Source: Firm-04 sp964463355 (GTDB taxonomy: Bacteria; Bacillota; Clostridia; Oscillospirales; Ruminococcaceae). Taken from it: 64,000 nucleotides of DNA. Made by a program: the position numbers and the translations under genes. The notes beneath the pieces are model-generated. The model made no database searches. It was not told the origin of the DNA and was given only the letters and a program-made list of their open reading frames with translations. This document shows, piece by piece, positions 42,160 to 51,123 of this stretch; positions within the stretch are counted from its first letter, which is position 1, and each line of letters starts with the position of its first letter. The DNA is taken from positions 1 to 64,000 of the forward strand of contig CAYXBP010000002.1 in NCBI GenBank assembly GCA_964463355.1, written 5' to 3'.

Positions 42160-43595
42160 AATGTCCAACCGTCATTCTGGTCAACGGTGGCCTGAGCAGG
42201 CTCGTCACTGACCGTATGCTTCTTCTCCTCAGAACCCTTACGGAAGCTATGAGATGCCACCTCATCGAAGCTTGCAAAAGAGGGCAATTCATCGCTGTCC
42301 GATACGGCATCCTTCGCTTTCGCGATCACATCCTTTGCCTCGCTCATACGGGCATTGGTCTGATCCTGCAACTCCTTGAGGGCATGGGTTGCCTCACTGA
42401 TTTTCTTTGAAACCGCGTCAATCTCGCTACGCAGCAGTGCGCGAACAGTCACGGCCGTATCGGTAGTCATCTTGCTGCGGCGATCGGCGTCCTCAATCTT
42501 TTCACGAATGCTATTTTCGGCATCCATAATGGTCTGTGCGGCTCTGCTATGTGCATCGGAAAGGGTACGCTCCGCCTCGGCATTGGCGGAAGAAATGGTG
42601 GTATCCGCCTGTGCATTTGCGTTGGCAATGGTAATATCCGCCTGCGAATTTGCCGCGGATACGACCTCCTCAGCCTGTGCATTTGCAGATGTAACGGTTT
42701 GCTCCGCCTGTGCGTTCGCCTCAGAGAGGATGCTATCCGCCTGTTCCTGTGCCTCACGAGTAATGCGTTCCGCCTCAGCCTTAGCGTCTGCGGTGGCCTT
42801 ATTTGTAAGCTCCTGTGCCTGCATGAACAGTGCGCTCATCGCGCTCATGCCGTCATTCGATTTCAAATCAGCAATCTGCTGGTTCTGGCTGGCAATCTTT
42901 GCCTCCAACTCGGCGATTTTCTTCTGCGCATCGGCGATAGCAGCATCCTTTTCGGCAACCTGAGCGGTCAGCGCAGTAATCTGTGCCAAATCAGACTCAT
43001 TTGAAAGACCAGACTGCTCCTCCAGCATGATGTCCTTTGCATCCAGCTCACCTTTCAGCGACTCAATTTCGGCAGTAGCATCCGCAAGCTGTGCGGTCAG
43101 TGCAGCGACCTTTGCTGCATCCTCGCCATTGCCAATCGCCTGTGCAGCTGCTGCGCTCAAATCCTCGCGCAAGGACTGGTTTTCTCCAGTCAAACGCTCC
43201 ACATCCGCCTTCATCGCCTCAACCTGTGTGGTCAAGCTATCATTCTTTTCATTTGCATCGGCAAGCTGCTTCTTTGCATCTTCGAGTTCAGCAGCAGAAG
43301 CTCCCATTTCACCATCTGTGCCGATCACGGGACGATTCTTCAACTCATCCTGTGCTGCACGCAGCTGATTCTTAGTAGTGCCCAACTCACCGCGGAGTCG
43401 TGAAAGTTCAGCCTCATACTCCTTGACGGCATCATCGCTGATACCACCGCCGTTACTCAGCTTTTCCTTCAGGTCGCTGCATTCTTCTTCTAGAGCATAA
43501 ATTTTCGAGTTCAGTTCATCAACATATGCCAGAACATCTTCCTTGATAAATCCGTTGCCGATTTTAGTGGTACGCAATACTGTAGGCTGATCCAT
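42156..43595 (-). CDS. DivIVA-like coiled-coil protein with tandem 11-residue repeats
   Basis: The 479-residue protein begins LRTTKIGNGFIKEDVLAYVD, a DivIVA-type N-terminus (short membrane-targeting segment then coiled coil), and is almost wholly helical with long heptad coiled-coil stretches (about 25-245). Residues 260-369 are ten consecutive 11-residue repeats of the type AxAQAEQTVxS, a hendecad coiled coil. The tail (about 430-479) is polar. ATG 43595 follows GGAG. The gene lies next to ftsZ but has its own promoter. A role in cell-pole or division organisation is inferred from the N-terminus and location. Confidence 0.8.
   Translation of the reverse strand: MDQPTVLRTTKIGNGFIKEDVLAYVDELNSKIYALEEECSDLKEKLSNGGGISDDAVKEYEAELSRLRGELGTTKNQLRAAQDELKNRPVIGTDGEMGASAAELEDAKKQLADANEKNDSLTTQVEAMKADVERLTGENQSLREDLSAAAAQAIGNGEDAAKVAALTAQLADATAEIESLKGELDAKDIMLEEQSGLSNESDLAQITALTAQVAEKDAAIADAQKKIAELEAKIASQNQQIADLKSNDGMSAMSALFMQAQELTNKATADAKAEAERITREAQEQADSILSEANAQAEQTVTSANAQAEEVVSAANSQADITIANANAQADTTISSANAEAERTLSDAHSRAAQTIMDAENSIREKIEDADRRSKMTTDTAVTVRALLRSEIDAVSKKISEATHALKELQDQTNARMSEAKDVIAKAKDAVSDSDELPSFASFDEVASHSFRKGSEEKKHTVSDEPAQATVDQNDGWTL
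42489..42818 (-). repeat. ten tandem 33-bp units encoding 11-residue repeats
   Basis: Within the DivIVA-like gene, codons 260-369 form ten in-register 33-base units. The best conserved ones encode ANAQAEQTVTS, ANAQAEEVVSA, ANSQADITIAN, ANAQADTTISS and ANAEAERTLSD. Ala at positions 1 and 5 and a hydrophobic residue at positions 8-9 recur. Confidence 0.85.
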
Positions 43596-43778
43596 AGTAA
43601 CAACTCCATTTCTCCGCAAAAAAGCTAAAATTCGGTTCGTTGAACGCTTTTGCAGCATACCGAACCACATACACTGCACCCGAAACAAGCGTCTGTCGCA
43701 AACATCGTTGCCGTTTGCGGATACGAACAACGGGAAGAATGCCGCTACATTCAACGACTTGCTCACTCTAACCATCTA

Positions 43779-43807
43779 ATCATACCACAAATTGTTTTGA
43801 ATTGCAA
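43779..43807 (-). promoter_or_regulatory. promoter of the DivIVA-like gene
   Basis: On the minus strand TTGCAA (43802-43807), 17-base spacer and extended -10 TGGTATGAT (TATGAT at 43779-43784). It leaves a leader of about 175 bases in which I see nothing definite. Confidence 0.7.
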
Positions 43808-43874
43808 TGTACATATCCCACAATATTTTTCGCATTTTTCGTGCATTTTGCCGAGTATCACTTGAAAAGCGACG

Positions 43875-43905
43875 AAAAAAGGCAGATTTTCGACGAAAAC
43901 CTGCC
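43875..43905 (-). terminator. intrinsic terminator of ftsZ
   Basis: On the minus strand GGCAGGTTTTC/GAAAATCTGCC (43881-43905, one G-T pair) is followed by six T. Confidence 0.85.
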
Positions 43906-43945
43906 TCCCTATTCACAAAAAATTTACAATTGATGTTCACCCAGA

Positions 43946-45085
43946 TTACTTCTTTTCTAAGATTTTGAAGATATCCGCCAAATCGTCATCATCATCCAAC
44001 GTTGGAATAGTGGTACCGCGACCATTTGCCTTCTTGGGCTGTGCAGGAGTAAAGCCATCCACCAGAGGATTCGAAATGGAGATCACCTGTTCCTCCATCT
44101 TATGCTCCTCAGCTTTCGTATTATCCTCCTCATCGTAGCCAGCGGCGATCACGGTGATGATCATCTCATCGTTCATATCATCGCGGAAGGTCGTACCCGT
44201 AATGACCTCAACGCCAGGTGCAGCAGTTTCGGTGATCATTCTGTTGGCTGCATCGACTTCCTGTGCCAGAACATCCTCGCTCATTGCAACATTGATAAGC
44301 AAACGCTTTGCGCCCGCGATAGAGGTTTCAAGCAGCGGGCTGGTGATAACTGCTGCGGCTGCCTCCTCTGCCTTGTTTTTGCCAGAGCCGTGGCCGATTG
44401 CCATATGTGCATAACCTGCGTCCTTCATGATGGTGGAAACATCGGCAAAGTCCAGATTCATATAGCCATCCTCCACGATGAGGTCGGAGATCGACTTCAC
44501 GCCAGTTTTCAGGATATCATCGGACATAGAGAAACTCTCACGCATGGTGAGTGGCTTGTCCAGGCCAACCAGCAGACGTTCGTTCGGGATGACGACCAGC
44601 GAATCCACATACTGCTTCAGAGCCTCAATGCCACGCTCTGCCTGTGCCATTTTCTGCTCACGCTCGAAAGCGAAGGGCTTTGTGACAACAGCAACGGTCA
44701 AGATGCCCAGTTCCTGCGCGAGCTGTGCAACAACGGGTGCTGCACCAGTACCGGTACCGCCGCCCATACCCGCTGTGATAAAGATCATATCTGCGCCCTT
44801 GAGTGCATTGGTGATCTCATCGCGATTCTCTTCAGCGGACTGTCTGCCAACTTCGGGCTTATTCCCTGCGCCGCGTCCTCTGGTCAGCTTTGCGCCAATC
44901 TGAATACGGGTAGGTGCCTTGGAATTGAGCAGTGCCTTAGCATCGGTGTTAATCGCGATATACTCAATGTTCTTCACATCAGCCTGTACCATACAATCAA
45001 GTGCATTGCCACCGCCGCCGCCGACGCCGACAACCTTGATATTTACTTGCGGGTCAAAAGAATCCTCATAGATAAAATCAGTCAT
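43946..45085 (-). CDS. ftsZ: cell division protein FtsZ
   Basis: Tubulin-like GTPase that forms the division ring. The 379-residue protein has NIKVVGVGGGGGNALDCMV, the GTP-binding signature FITAGMGGGTGTGAAPVVA, NTDAKAL and the T7-loop DFADVSTIMKDAG. After a short variable linker the C-terminus reads LDDDDDLADIFKILEKK, more acidic than the usual basic FtsZ tail peptide. It has its own promoter (45145) and terminator (43875). No ftsA lies nearby, as is common in Clostridia. Confidence 0.97.
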   Translation of the reverse strand: MTDFIYEDSFDPQVNIKVVGVGGGGGNALDCMVQADVKNIEYIAINTDAKALLNSKAPTRIQIGAKLTRGRGAGNKPEVGRQSAEENRDEITNALKGADMIFITAGMGGGTGTGAAPVVAQLAQELGILTVAVVTKPFAFEREQKMAQAERGIEALKQYVDSLVVIPNERLLVGLDKPLTMRESFSMSDDILKTGVKSISDLIVEDGYMNLDFADVSTIMKDAGYAHMAIGHGSGKNKAEEAAAAVITSPLLETSIAGAKRLLINVAMSEDVLAQEVDAANRMITETAAPGVEVITGTTFRDDMNDEMIITVIAAGYDEEDNTKAEEHKMEEQVISISNPLVDGFTPAQPKKANGRGTTIPTLDDDDDLADIFKILEKK

Positions 45086-45144
45086 CGATTGTTCCTCCCA
45101 TTTTTCGCAAACGGCGACAAACCGCCACGATTACATATACTCTT

Positions 45145-45173
45145 ATTCTACCACAGTTTCCTTGTGATTGCAA
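45145..45173 (-). promoter_or_regulatory. promoter of ftsZ
   Basis: On the minus strand TTGCAA (45168-45173), 17-base spacer and extended -10 TGGTAGAAT (TAGAAT at 45145-45150), about 60 bases before the ftsZ ATG, which has GGGAGG. Confidence 0.7.
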
Positions 45174-45227
45174 GACCCAAATTCATTTTTTTGTTTTTTT
45201 TACGAGATTCACCAAAATCACATGAAA

Positions 45228-46076
45228 TTATTCTGGTATGCTTGTGGTATCTGTCGATGTATCGGGATCTGGGTCGACAGGAGAGGTTACAGTTTCCGTG
45301 CCGCCCTCGCTCACCACAGAGATCTGGTTATCGCCGACCATGCGCAGACGATACAGGCGACCCTCGGAAAGCTCCTGCATGGTCGCATCAGCAAGTTTCA
45401 ACTTGTACACAGCATCGATATAATTGCCCATCTCAAAGACACTGCCGTGATCGTAATGCACCATGATGTTATAGGGTTCTGCAATGTCAATGGCATAGAT
45501 GTTCTCCACACCGGATTCCATCGTTGCAGCTGTGATTGCGCGCAGGATATCGTCCTCGCCTGGCTCCAGAGATGTAAAACACGAGCCTGGGCTATCACTT
45601 GCGGGGTCAAAGCCGCGAATGATCAGCAAGTCCTCCATTGGCTCTGCAACCGTTTCCAAAATCCGATTTGATGCACTGATGAGCAGGTAACCGTGGGAGT
45701 ATTCCACACTGGCGACTGGTACCGCCTCTGTTAGCGTAATCTCCACCGTTGCGGGAAACACGCGCTTAACCCTGACTGATTCCGCATAAGGCAATGATGC
45801 ACGAATACGCTCGGCAGAAACAGCAGTATCCAGCCGTACCAGATTATCTCCGGCAGAAATACCGCTGACGGAGATGATATCCGATTCCGCATACCGTGTG
45901 CTGTTGCGCACGTCAATGGTGGTGATGTTAAACAGCAGCGTCATGGAAAGCGACACGCCGATACCAAGCACCAGCAGCAAAACCAGCACAAAATACAGCG
46001 CATGATAACGGGTTCTGCGGTGATGCCGTTTGCTGCTTTGCTGGCGTTTCACATTGGTTTTTACGATTTCCTGCAT
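45228..46076 (-). CDS. ftsQ: cell division protein FtsQ/DivIB
   Basis: Bitopic divisome protein. The 282-residue product has a basic cytoplasmic N-terminus (KRQQSSKRHHRRTRYHA), one transmembrane helix (about 33-57), a POTRA domain (ITTIDVRNSTRYAESDIISV, SGISAGDNLVRLD) and the beta domain with FPATVEITLTEAVPVASV. ATG 46076 is preceded by GGGAAAGAG; the 14-codon upstream extension has no ribosome site. It is separated from murA by a region of DnaA-box-like repeats. Confidence 0.9.
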   Translation of the reverse strand: MQEIVKTNVKRQQSSKRHHRRTRYHALYFVLVLLLVLGIGVSLSMTLLFNITTIDVRNSTRYAESDIISVSGISAGDNLVRLDTAVSAERIRASLPYAESVRVKRVFPATVEITLTEAVPVASVEYSHGYLLISASNRILETVAEPMEDLLIIRGFDPASDSPGSCFTSLEPGEDDILRAITAATMESGVENIYAIDIAEPYNIMVHYDHGSVFEMGNYIDAVYKLKLADATMQELSEGRLYRLRMVGDNQISVVSEGGTETVTSPVDPDPDTSTDTTSIPE

Positions 46077-46126
46077 TGCACTCTTTCCCTTTTGCACCCT
46101 ACGGCGCACCTTTCTCATAAATCATT

Positions 46127-46284
46127 TGTGGAAAACTCTGTGAGAAGAGCGAGGATTTTCCCACAATCCCAACAGGTTTTCAACAGCAAACAGACGAATT
46201 TACGCGATTTCGACAAGGGCTAGGACGACTTTTCCACAAAAGAAAGCGTTTTCCACAGGGCTTTCCACAGTTTCTGTGGAATAA
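46127..46284. promoter_or_regulatory. cluster of DnaA-box-like sequences between murA and ftsQ
   Basis: Exact TTTTCCACA copies, which fit the relaxed DnaA box TTWTNCACA, occur at 46230-46238 and 46249-46257 (plus strand) and at 46127-46135 (minus strand). Close variants are CTTTCCACA at 46261-46269, TTTCCCACA near 46158 and TGTGGAATA near 46276. Two of them form the perfect hairpin TTCCACAG-TTT-CTGTGGAA (46264-46282). Function is not shown by sequence alone. Confidence 0.5.
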
Positions 46285-46308
46285 CCTGCAATTCCCACGC
46301 ATATACTG

Positions 46309-47571
46309 CTAAAACAGCTCCCTCCGAGCCTTACCGCCCAGACTGTTGAAAACTTCTGCGAAATCTGCGTAACCTCTGTCGATATGCGACAGTCCATGCA
46401 GCACCGTTTCGCCCTCCGCACCCACAGCAGCAACCGCCAACGCAGCACCGCCGCGCAGATCCTGTGCCGTGACCGATGCGCCATGCAATTTTGGTACACC
46501 ACGCACGATGGCAGTACGTCCCAAAATGCGAATATTCGCACCCATACGCAATAGCTCTCCTGCGTGCATATAACGGCTCTCAAAAATTGTTTCCTCAAAG
46601 ATGCTCATACCCTGCGCCGTTGCCAGAACCGCCATCAAGATAGCTTGCGCATCTGTGGGAAAGCCAGGATGCGGCATGGTACGAATATCTGCCACCGCCT
46701 TCATGGGACGTGCAGCATCCATGAAGATACGATCAGGGCAGATGCCTAACCGACAACCTGCACTTTCCATCGCGGAAAGACAAGCTTCCATATCGCTGGG
46801 ATGCGCCCCGCGCACACAAATGCTGCCCCCTGATGCCGCAGCAGCGCACAGCCATGTCATTGCAGCAATGCGATCAGGCATAACTGTATACACAGTGGGA
46901 TGCAGCTTTGCTACCCCTTGCACCACAACTGTGCTTTCTCCCGCACCATGAATCTTCGCACCGCAATTGTTTAAAAATGCAGCAAGATCTGCAATTTCCG
47001 GCTCTCTCGCCGCATTAGTTAATACGGTTTCTCCTTTTGCAAGTGTCGCTGCCATGATGACATTTTCAGACACTCCCACAGATGGGAACGGCAAATGAAT
47101 CCTTGCGCCGTGCAATACATTTGCCTTGCATCGGATACGCCCGCCTTCCTCCTCAATGGACACGCCCATACGCCGCATTGTGTCCAGATGGAGGTCGATG
47201 GGACGCGGGCCAAGTTCACAACCACCAGGCATTGTCAGATCACAAGCACCCATACGCCCCAGAATCGGGCCTAAAAACATAATGGATGACCGCATCTGTC
47301 GCATATCAGCATCGGGTATCTCATACTGTGATATTGCATCGCCTGTAACGGTTACGGTATTCTCCTCAATATGACAACGGCAGCCCAATCGGTTCAAGAT
47401 TCGACTGGCGGCTGTCACATCGGTCAGCCGCGGCACATTATGTAACACGCACTCCCCTTGACAAAGGATGGTTGCAGCCATCATAGGCAACGCACTGTTT
47501 TTTGCGCCTTGTACTGTCACCTCACCGTGCAGCGGCTCTCCACCAATGATACGCAGTACCTGCTCTGCCAT
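46309..47571 (-). CDS. murA: UDP-N-acetylglucosamine 1-carboxyvinyltransferase
   Basis: First committed step of peptidoglycan precursor synthesis. The 420-residue protein has the N-terminal GGEPLHGEVTVQGAKNSALP with the catalytic Lys-Asn, and the PEP-reactive cysteine in PGGCELGPRPIDLHL, the site attacked by fosfomycin. The inside-out alpha/beta repeats of the EPT family are evident. It lies between murG and ftsQ in the dcw cluster. Confidence 0.96.
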   Translation of the reverse strand: MAEQVLRIIGGEPLHGEVTVQGAKNSALPMMAATILCQGECVLHNVPRLTDVTAASRILNRLGCRCHIEENTVTVTGDAISQYEIPDADMRQMRSSIMFLGPILGRMGACDLTMPGGCELGPRPIDLHLDTMRRMGVSIEEEGGRIRCKANVLHGARIHLPFPSVGVSENVIMAATLAKGETVLTNAAREPEIADLAAFLNNCGAKIHGAGESTVVVQGVAKLHPTVYTVMPDRIAAMTWLCAAAASGGSICVRGAHPSDMEACLSAMESAGCRLGICPDRIFMDAARPMKAVADIRTMPHPGFPTDAQAILMAVLATAQGMSIFEETIFESRYMHAGELLRMGANIRILGRTAIVRGVPKLHGASVTAQDLRGGAALAVAAVGAEGETVLHGLSHIDRGYADFAEVFNSLGGKARRELF

Positions 47572-47643
47572 TCAATTCACACCTTCCCATACCAGCTTGA
47601 AAGCCTTTATGGTTTATGGTATGCCGTTGGTGCTTTTTTGTGA

Positions 47644-48771
47644 TTATTTTCCGCCTTGCATCAAGGGTTCCAACACACGCAGAATACGGGTATCCGTATC
47701 GCGAATAGCAAGCGCGCCTGCCCTTTGCCCCATTGCTTCCAGCTTCTCAGGCTGTTCATACAGCGATCGAATATGCTTTTTCAGGATATCAAGTGTCAGA
47801 TCCTTCTGTTCAATCACAATGGCAGCACCTGCTTTGCCCAGCACATTGGCGTTGTGGAACTGATGATTCTCCGCAGCATTGGGATAAGGCACCAGAATGG
47901 ATCCTCTGCCAACCATTTCCAGCTCGCTGAGGGTAGATGCGCCCGAACGGCTAATAACCAGATCCGCCGCTGCAAGGCAGATATCCATATCGTGGATGTA
48001 CTCTGATACTCGCAAATTGCCATCTTGCAGTGGAATCTCCTTCGCTGCCATTGCAGCAGGAACCTCCGCTTTGCCATGCTTGCCGTACGCGTGGATATGG
48101 TTGATCTTCATGCCTGCGCTACGATGCCATGCGATCAGATCAGGCATCAGGTCATTGAGGCATTTTGCCCCCTGACTGCCGCCAAAACTGAGAATCGTCA
48201 TGCCATCCCCAAATCCAAGCTTTCGCCTTGCTTCGTCTTTTTTTCGTTTTAGCAGTGCGCCGCGCACTGGAAGCCCTGTCAAGGTGGTGGGTATATTCTG
48301 CGGAAAATACTTGCTTGCATCTTCAAAGGTCAGCATAATGGCTTTGGCGCGAGGCGCAAGCAGCTTATTGGTTACGCCTGGGTAAGCATTCTGCTCATGG
48401 ATCACCGTTGGTATGCCAAGCTGTTGTGCAGCACGGATCACTGGCCCTGCCGCATAGCCACCTGTGCCAATGGCAAAATCGGGGGCAAACGCCTTCACCA
48501 GCTTCTTAGCGTGATGCCCTGCTGTAAGCAAATACGATGCCGCCTTGAGATTCCGCGCGATGTTATCTGGCGAAAAACTACGCTGAAAGCCCGCAACTTT
48601 TACAAACGCGATGGGATATCCTGCCGCAGGAACCAACGTTGCTTCCATACCATCGGGCGTACCAGCAAACAGAAATTCCGCATCAGGATACCTTGCACTG
48701 ATGATTCCTGCGATGGCAAGCGCGGGATTAATATGACCGCCCGTTCCACCACAAGCAAATAACACTTTCAT
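47644..48771 (-). CDS. murG: undecaprenyl-PP-MurNAc-pentapeptide GlcNAc transferase
   Basis: Converts lipid I to lipid II at the cytoplasmic membrane face. The 375-residue GT-B protein begins MKVLFACGGTGGHINPALAI, with the glycine-rich loop, then HEQNAYPGVTNKLLAP, SFGGSQGAKCLND and the donor-binding ISRSGASTLSELEM followed by GSILVPYPNAAENHQ. It is in usual order after ftsW. Confidence 0.97.
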   Translation of the reverse strand: MKVLFACGGTGGHINPALAIAGIISARYPDAEFLFAGTPDGMEATLVPAAGYPIAFVKVAGFQRSFSPDNIARNLKAASYLLTAGHHAKKLVKAFAPDFAIGTGGYAAGPVIRAAQQLGIPTVIHEQNAYPGVTNKLLAPRAKAIMLTFEDASKYFPQNIPTTLTGLPVRGALLKRKKDEARRKLGFGDGMTILSFGGSQGAKCLNDLMPDLIAWHRSAGMKINHIHAYGKHGKAEVPAAMAAKEIPLQDGNLRVSEYIHDMDICLAAADLVISRSGASTLSELEMVGRGSILVPYPNAAENHQFHNANVLGKAGAAIVIEQKDLTLDILKKHIRSLYEQPEKLEAMGQRAGALAIRDTDTRILRVLEPLMQGGK

Positions 48772-48804
48772 AAGTTACCTCACTGATTTTCTACGAACGC
48801 CTTC

Positions 48805-50007
48805 TTATTCCAAGGAGGACTGACGGGAAATGTTCAGCAGCAGCCCCATTTCGGCAAGCTGCATCATCAAAGCCGTGCCGCCGTATGAAAAAAACGGCAG
48901 GCTGATACCCGTATTAGGGATCAGATTACTCACGACGGCTATATTCAAAAATGCCTGCATACCGATGTGTACGGTAATGCCCACGGCAATCAGTCTGCCA
49001 AGACGGTCGGGAGCTTTGGATGCAATATAAAATCCGCGCACTACCAACAAGCAAAACAGCAAGATCACGGTTGCAGCTCCCACAAAACCACATTCCTCGC
49101 AAAGAATCGCAAACACGAAGTCATTCTGTGCTTCTGGAAGATACTGGTACTTCTGGCGCGATGCACCCAGACCCAATCCAAAGAATCCACCAGAACCAAT
49201 TGCAATCAACGATTGAGAGGTCTGCCATGTTTCCTTTTGCATGTATTCGGGATTAAACGGATCCTGCATAGCAAGAAAACGCTCACTGATATAATCGAAT
49301 TTATCCGATACCCCCAGAACAATCAAACCAAGGACAAGCCCGATGCCGCCCAGTACCGCCAAATGCCAAATCCGGCAGCCTCCGACAACCATCAGCACAA
49401 TACCCAGTGCCAGAATGATGATCGTACCAGAAAGATGCGGCTGCTTCATCATCAAAAGCGCAATAACAGCCAACGCGCCAAGATACGGCACCACGCCGTA
49501 CACAAAGCGATCCATTCGGTGCGCATTGTTGGAGATCATCATGGAGAACGACAATATCACTGCGATTTTCATGATCTCGGAGGGCTGAAATGTAATACCT
49601 ACGCCAGGAATTGTCAACCAACGTGTAGCAAAAGTACCATTATCCTCACCAAAAAACAGTACGATCACCAGTAAAGCCAACGAAACAAAAAATACGCCAA
49701 TGGTCAGCCATGATTTTTCAAACAAATGGTAATTGCCGAACAAACTGATCAGCACCATCAAAACCAAACCGCCGCCCGCAAACTTCAGCTGCCGCATGGC
49801 ATAAAATGTGCCTTCTTTGCCATCCTCAATGGCAGCAGGATACGATGCTGAGAACATCATTGTTAGCCCAATTGCCAACAGTGCAATCACAATTGCGAAC
49901 AGTGTTCCATCCATATCGCCTGTCACAAGGCGCATTCCGCGCCCTACAGATTTCCCCTGCGACGCAGATCGCCTCTGCTTTGCACCAGTTCTTGTCGCTT
50001 CCGCCAT
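48805..50007 (-). CDS. ftsW: SEDS-family glycosyltransferase FtsW/SpoVE
   Basis: Membrane peptidoglycan polymerase that works with a class B PBP in septal synthesis. The 400-residue protein has about ten transmembrane helices, the GVGITFQPSEIMKIAVILSF segment, GIGLVLGLI and the C-terminal LIPNTGISLPFFSYGGTALM signature. It follows mraY directly; murD, which often lies between them, is absent. Confidence 0.95.
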   Translation of the reverse strand: MAEATRTGAKQRRSASQGKSVGRGMRLVTGDMDGTLFAIVIALLAIGLTMMFSASYPAAIEDGKEGTFYAMRQLKFAGGGLVLMVLISLFGNYHLFEKSWLTIGVFFVSLALLVIVLFFGEDNGTFATRWLTIPGVGITFQPSEIMKIAVILSFSMMISNNAHRMDRFVYGVVPYLGALAVIALLMMKQPHLSGTIIILALGIVLMVVGGCRIWHLAVLGGIGLVLGLIVLGVSDKFDYISERFLAMQDPFNPEYMQKETWQTSQSLIAIGSGGFFGLGLGASRQKYQYLPEAQNDFVFAILCEECGFVGAATVILLFCLLVVRGFYIASKAPDRLGRLIAVGITVHIGMQAFLNIAVVSNLIPNTGISLPFFSYGGTALMMQLAEMGLLLNISRQSSLE

Positions 50008-50043
50008 GCACGCACACTCCTTTTCATGTAATTGGTGATGCGC

Positions 50044-51096
50044 TTACGCGCCGAACATCACCTTGCAGACCGCCAACAGTCCGCACAACAAACCAAACAA
50101 CGAAAACACAACCACAATTTTATATTCACTCCACTTGCACATCTCAAAATGGTGGTGGATGGGCGACATCTTGAAAATACGCTTGCCCACACCCTTTTCA
50201 CCAGTTTTCTTATAGTGCTGCCTTGCGGTGAATTTGAAATAGCTCACTTGCAGCACAACACTGAACGCATCCAGCACATAGACCATACCCACCAGTACCA
50301 GCAGCAGATGCATTCTACAGGCAACGCCCAGTGCAGCAAATGCGCCGCCAAGATACATCGAACCAGTATCACCCATAAAGCATTTTGCAGGGTGCAGATT
50401 CCAGATGAGAAATCCAAGACAGCCACCTGCAATCGTCATGGCGTACAAAGAGAGTTCCAACTGCTTCAGCGTCGCACAGATTACGGTCATACACAGCATC
50501 GCAACAACCGTTACTGTACCGCACAGACCATCCACACCATCGGTGAGGTTGACCGCATTCGAAATGTAAATGATGAACGCAACCATGATCGGGTAATAAA
50601 AGATGCCGAAATCTGGCTTCCAGAAAATCAGATCAATGGTAGTTTCGTGGTCGCCCAACGCATATAGAATACCCAACAGCGCGATGCTCAATACAAGCTG
50701 TGCAGCCATTTTTTGCTTCGCATTCAAGCCAAGGTTCTGTTTTTTCACTGCTTTGATGTAATCATCGGCAAAACCAATTGCCGAAAACAACATTGAAAAC
50801 AACATCACAGCCAGCAACCGCATGGCATTATTTGTGGTAGCTATAGCAGTAGAATCAGCTCCACCAAACATTCGCCACGAAGTATAACCGATCACTGTTG
50901 CAAGAACGCTGCCGATAATAAACAGAAATCCGCCCATGATGGGTGTACCCTGCTTCGATTTATGCCATGCCGGCCCAATATCAAGAATTGTTTGCCCAAA
51001 GTGAATCTTATGCAAAAAGGGGATCAGCCACAAACCGCCCAAACCCGCAATGATCATAGCAGTAACTGCCGCACCCATTGTTACCCAAATCGGCAT
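50044..51096 (-). CDS. mraY: phospho-N-acetylmuramoyl-pentapeptide transferase
   Basis: Forms lipid I by transferring phospho-MurNAc-pentapeptide to undecaprenyl phosphate. The 350-residue polytopic protein shows GTPIMGGFLFIIG, the catalytic Asp pair in IGFADDYIKA, NLTDGVDGLCG and the MGDTGSMYLGGAFAAL and HHHFEMCKWSE motifs. Confidence 0.96.
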   Translation of the reverse strand: MPIWVTMGAAVTAMIIAGLGGLWLIPFLHKIHFGQTILDIGPAWHKSKQGTPIMGGFLFIIGSVLATVIGYTSWRMFGGADSTAIATTNNAMRLLAVMLFSMLFSAIGFADDYIKAVKKQNLGLNAKQKMAAQLVLSIALLGILYALGDHETTIDLIFWKPDFGIFYYPIMVAFIIYISNAVNLTDGVDGLCGTVTVVAMLCMTVICATLKQLELSLYAMTIAGGCLGFLIWNLHPAKCFMGDTGSMYLGGAFAALGVACRMHLLLVLVGMVYVLDAFSVVLQVSYFKFTARQHYKKTGEKGVGKRIFKMSPIHHHFEMCKWSEYKIVVVFSLFGLLCGLLAVCKVMFGA

Positions 51097-51123
51097 AAAA
51101 ATACTCCTTTATTGATTACTTTT

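Noticed and set aside
42489..42818. CRISPR or other DNA-level repeat array
   Set aside because: The repeats are codon-phased, divergent in DNA and explained by the protein hendecads.
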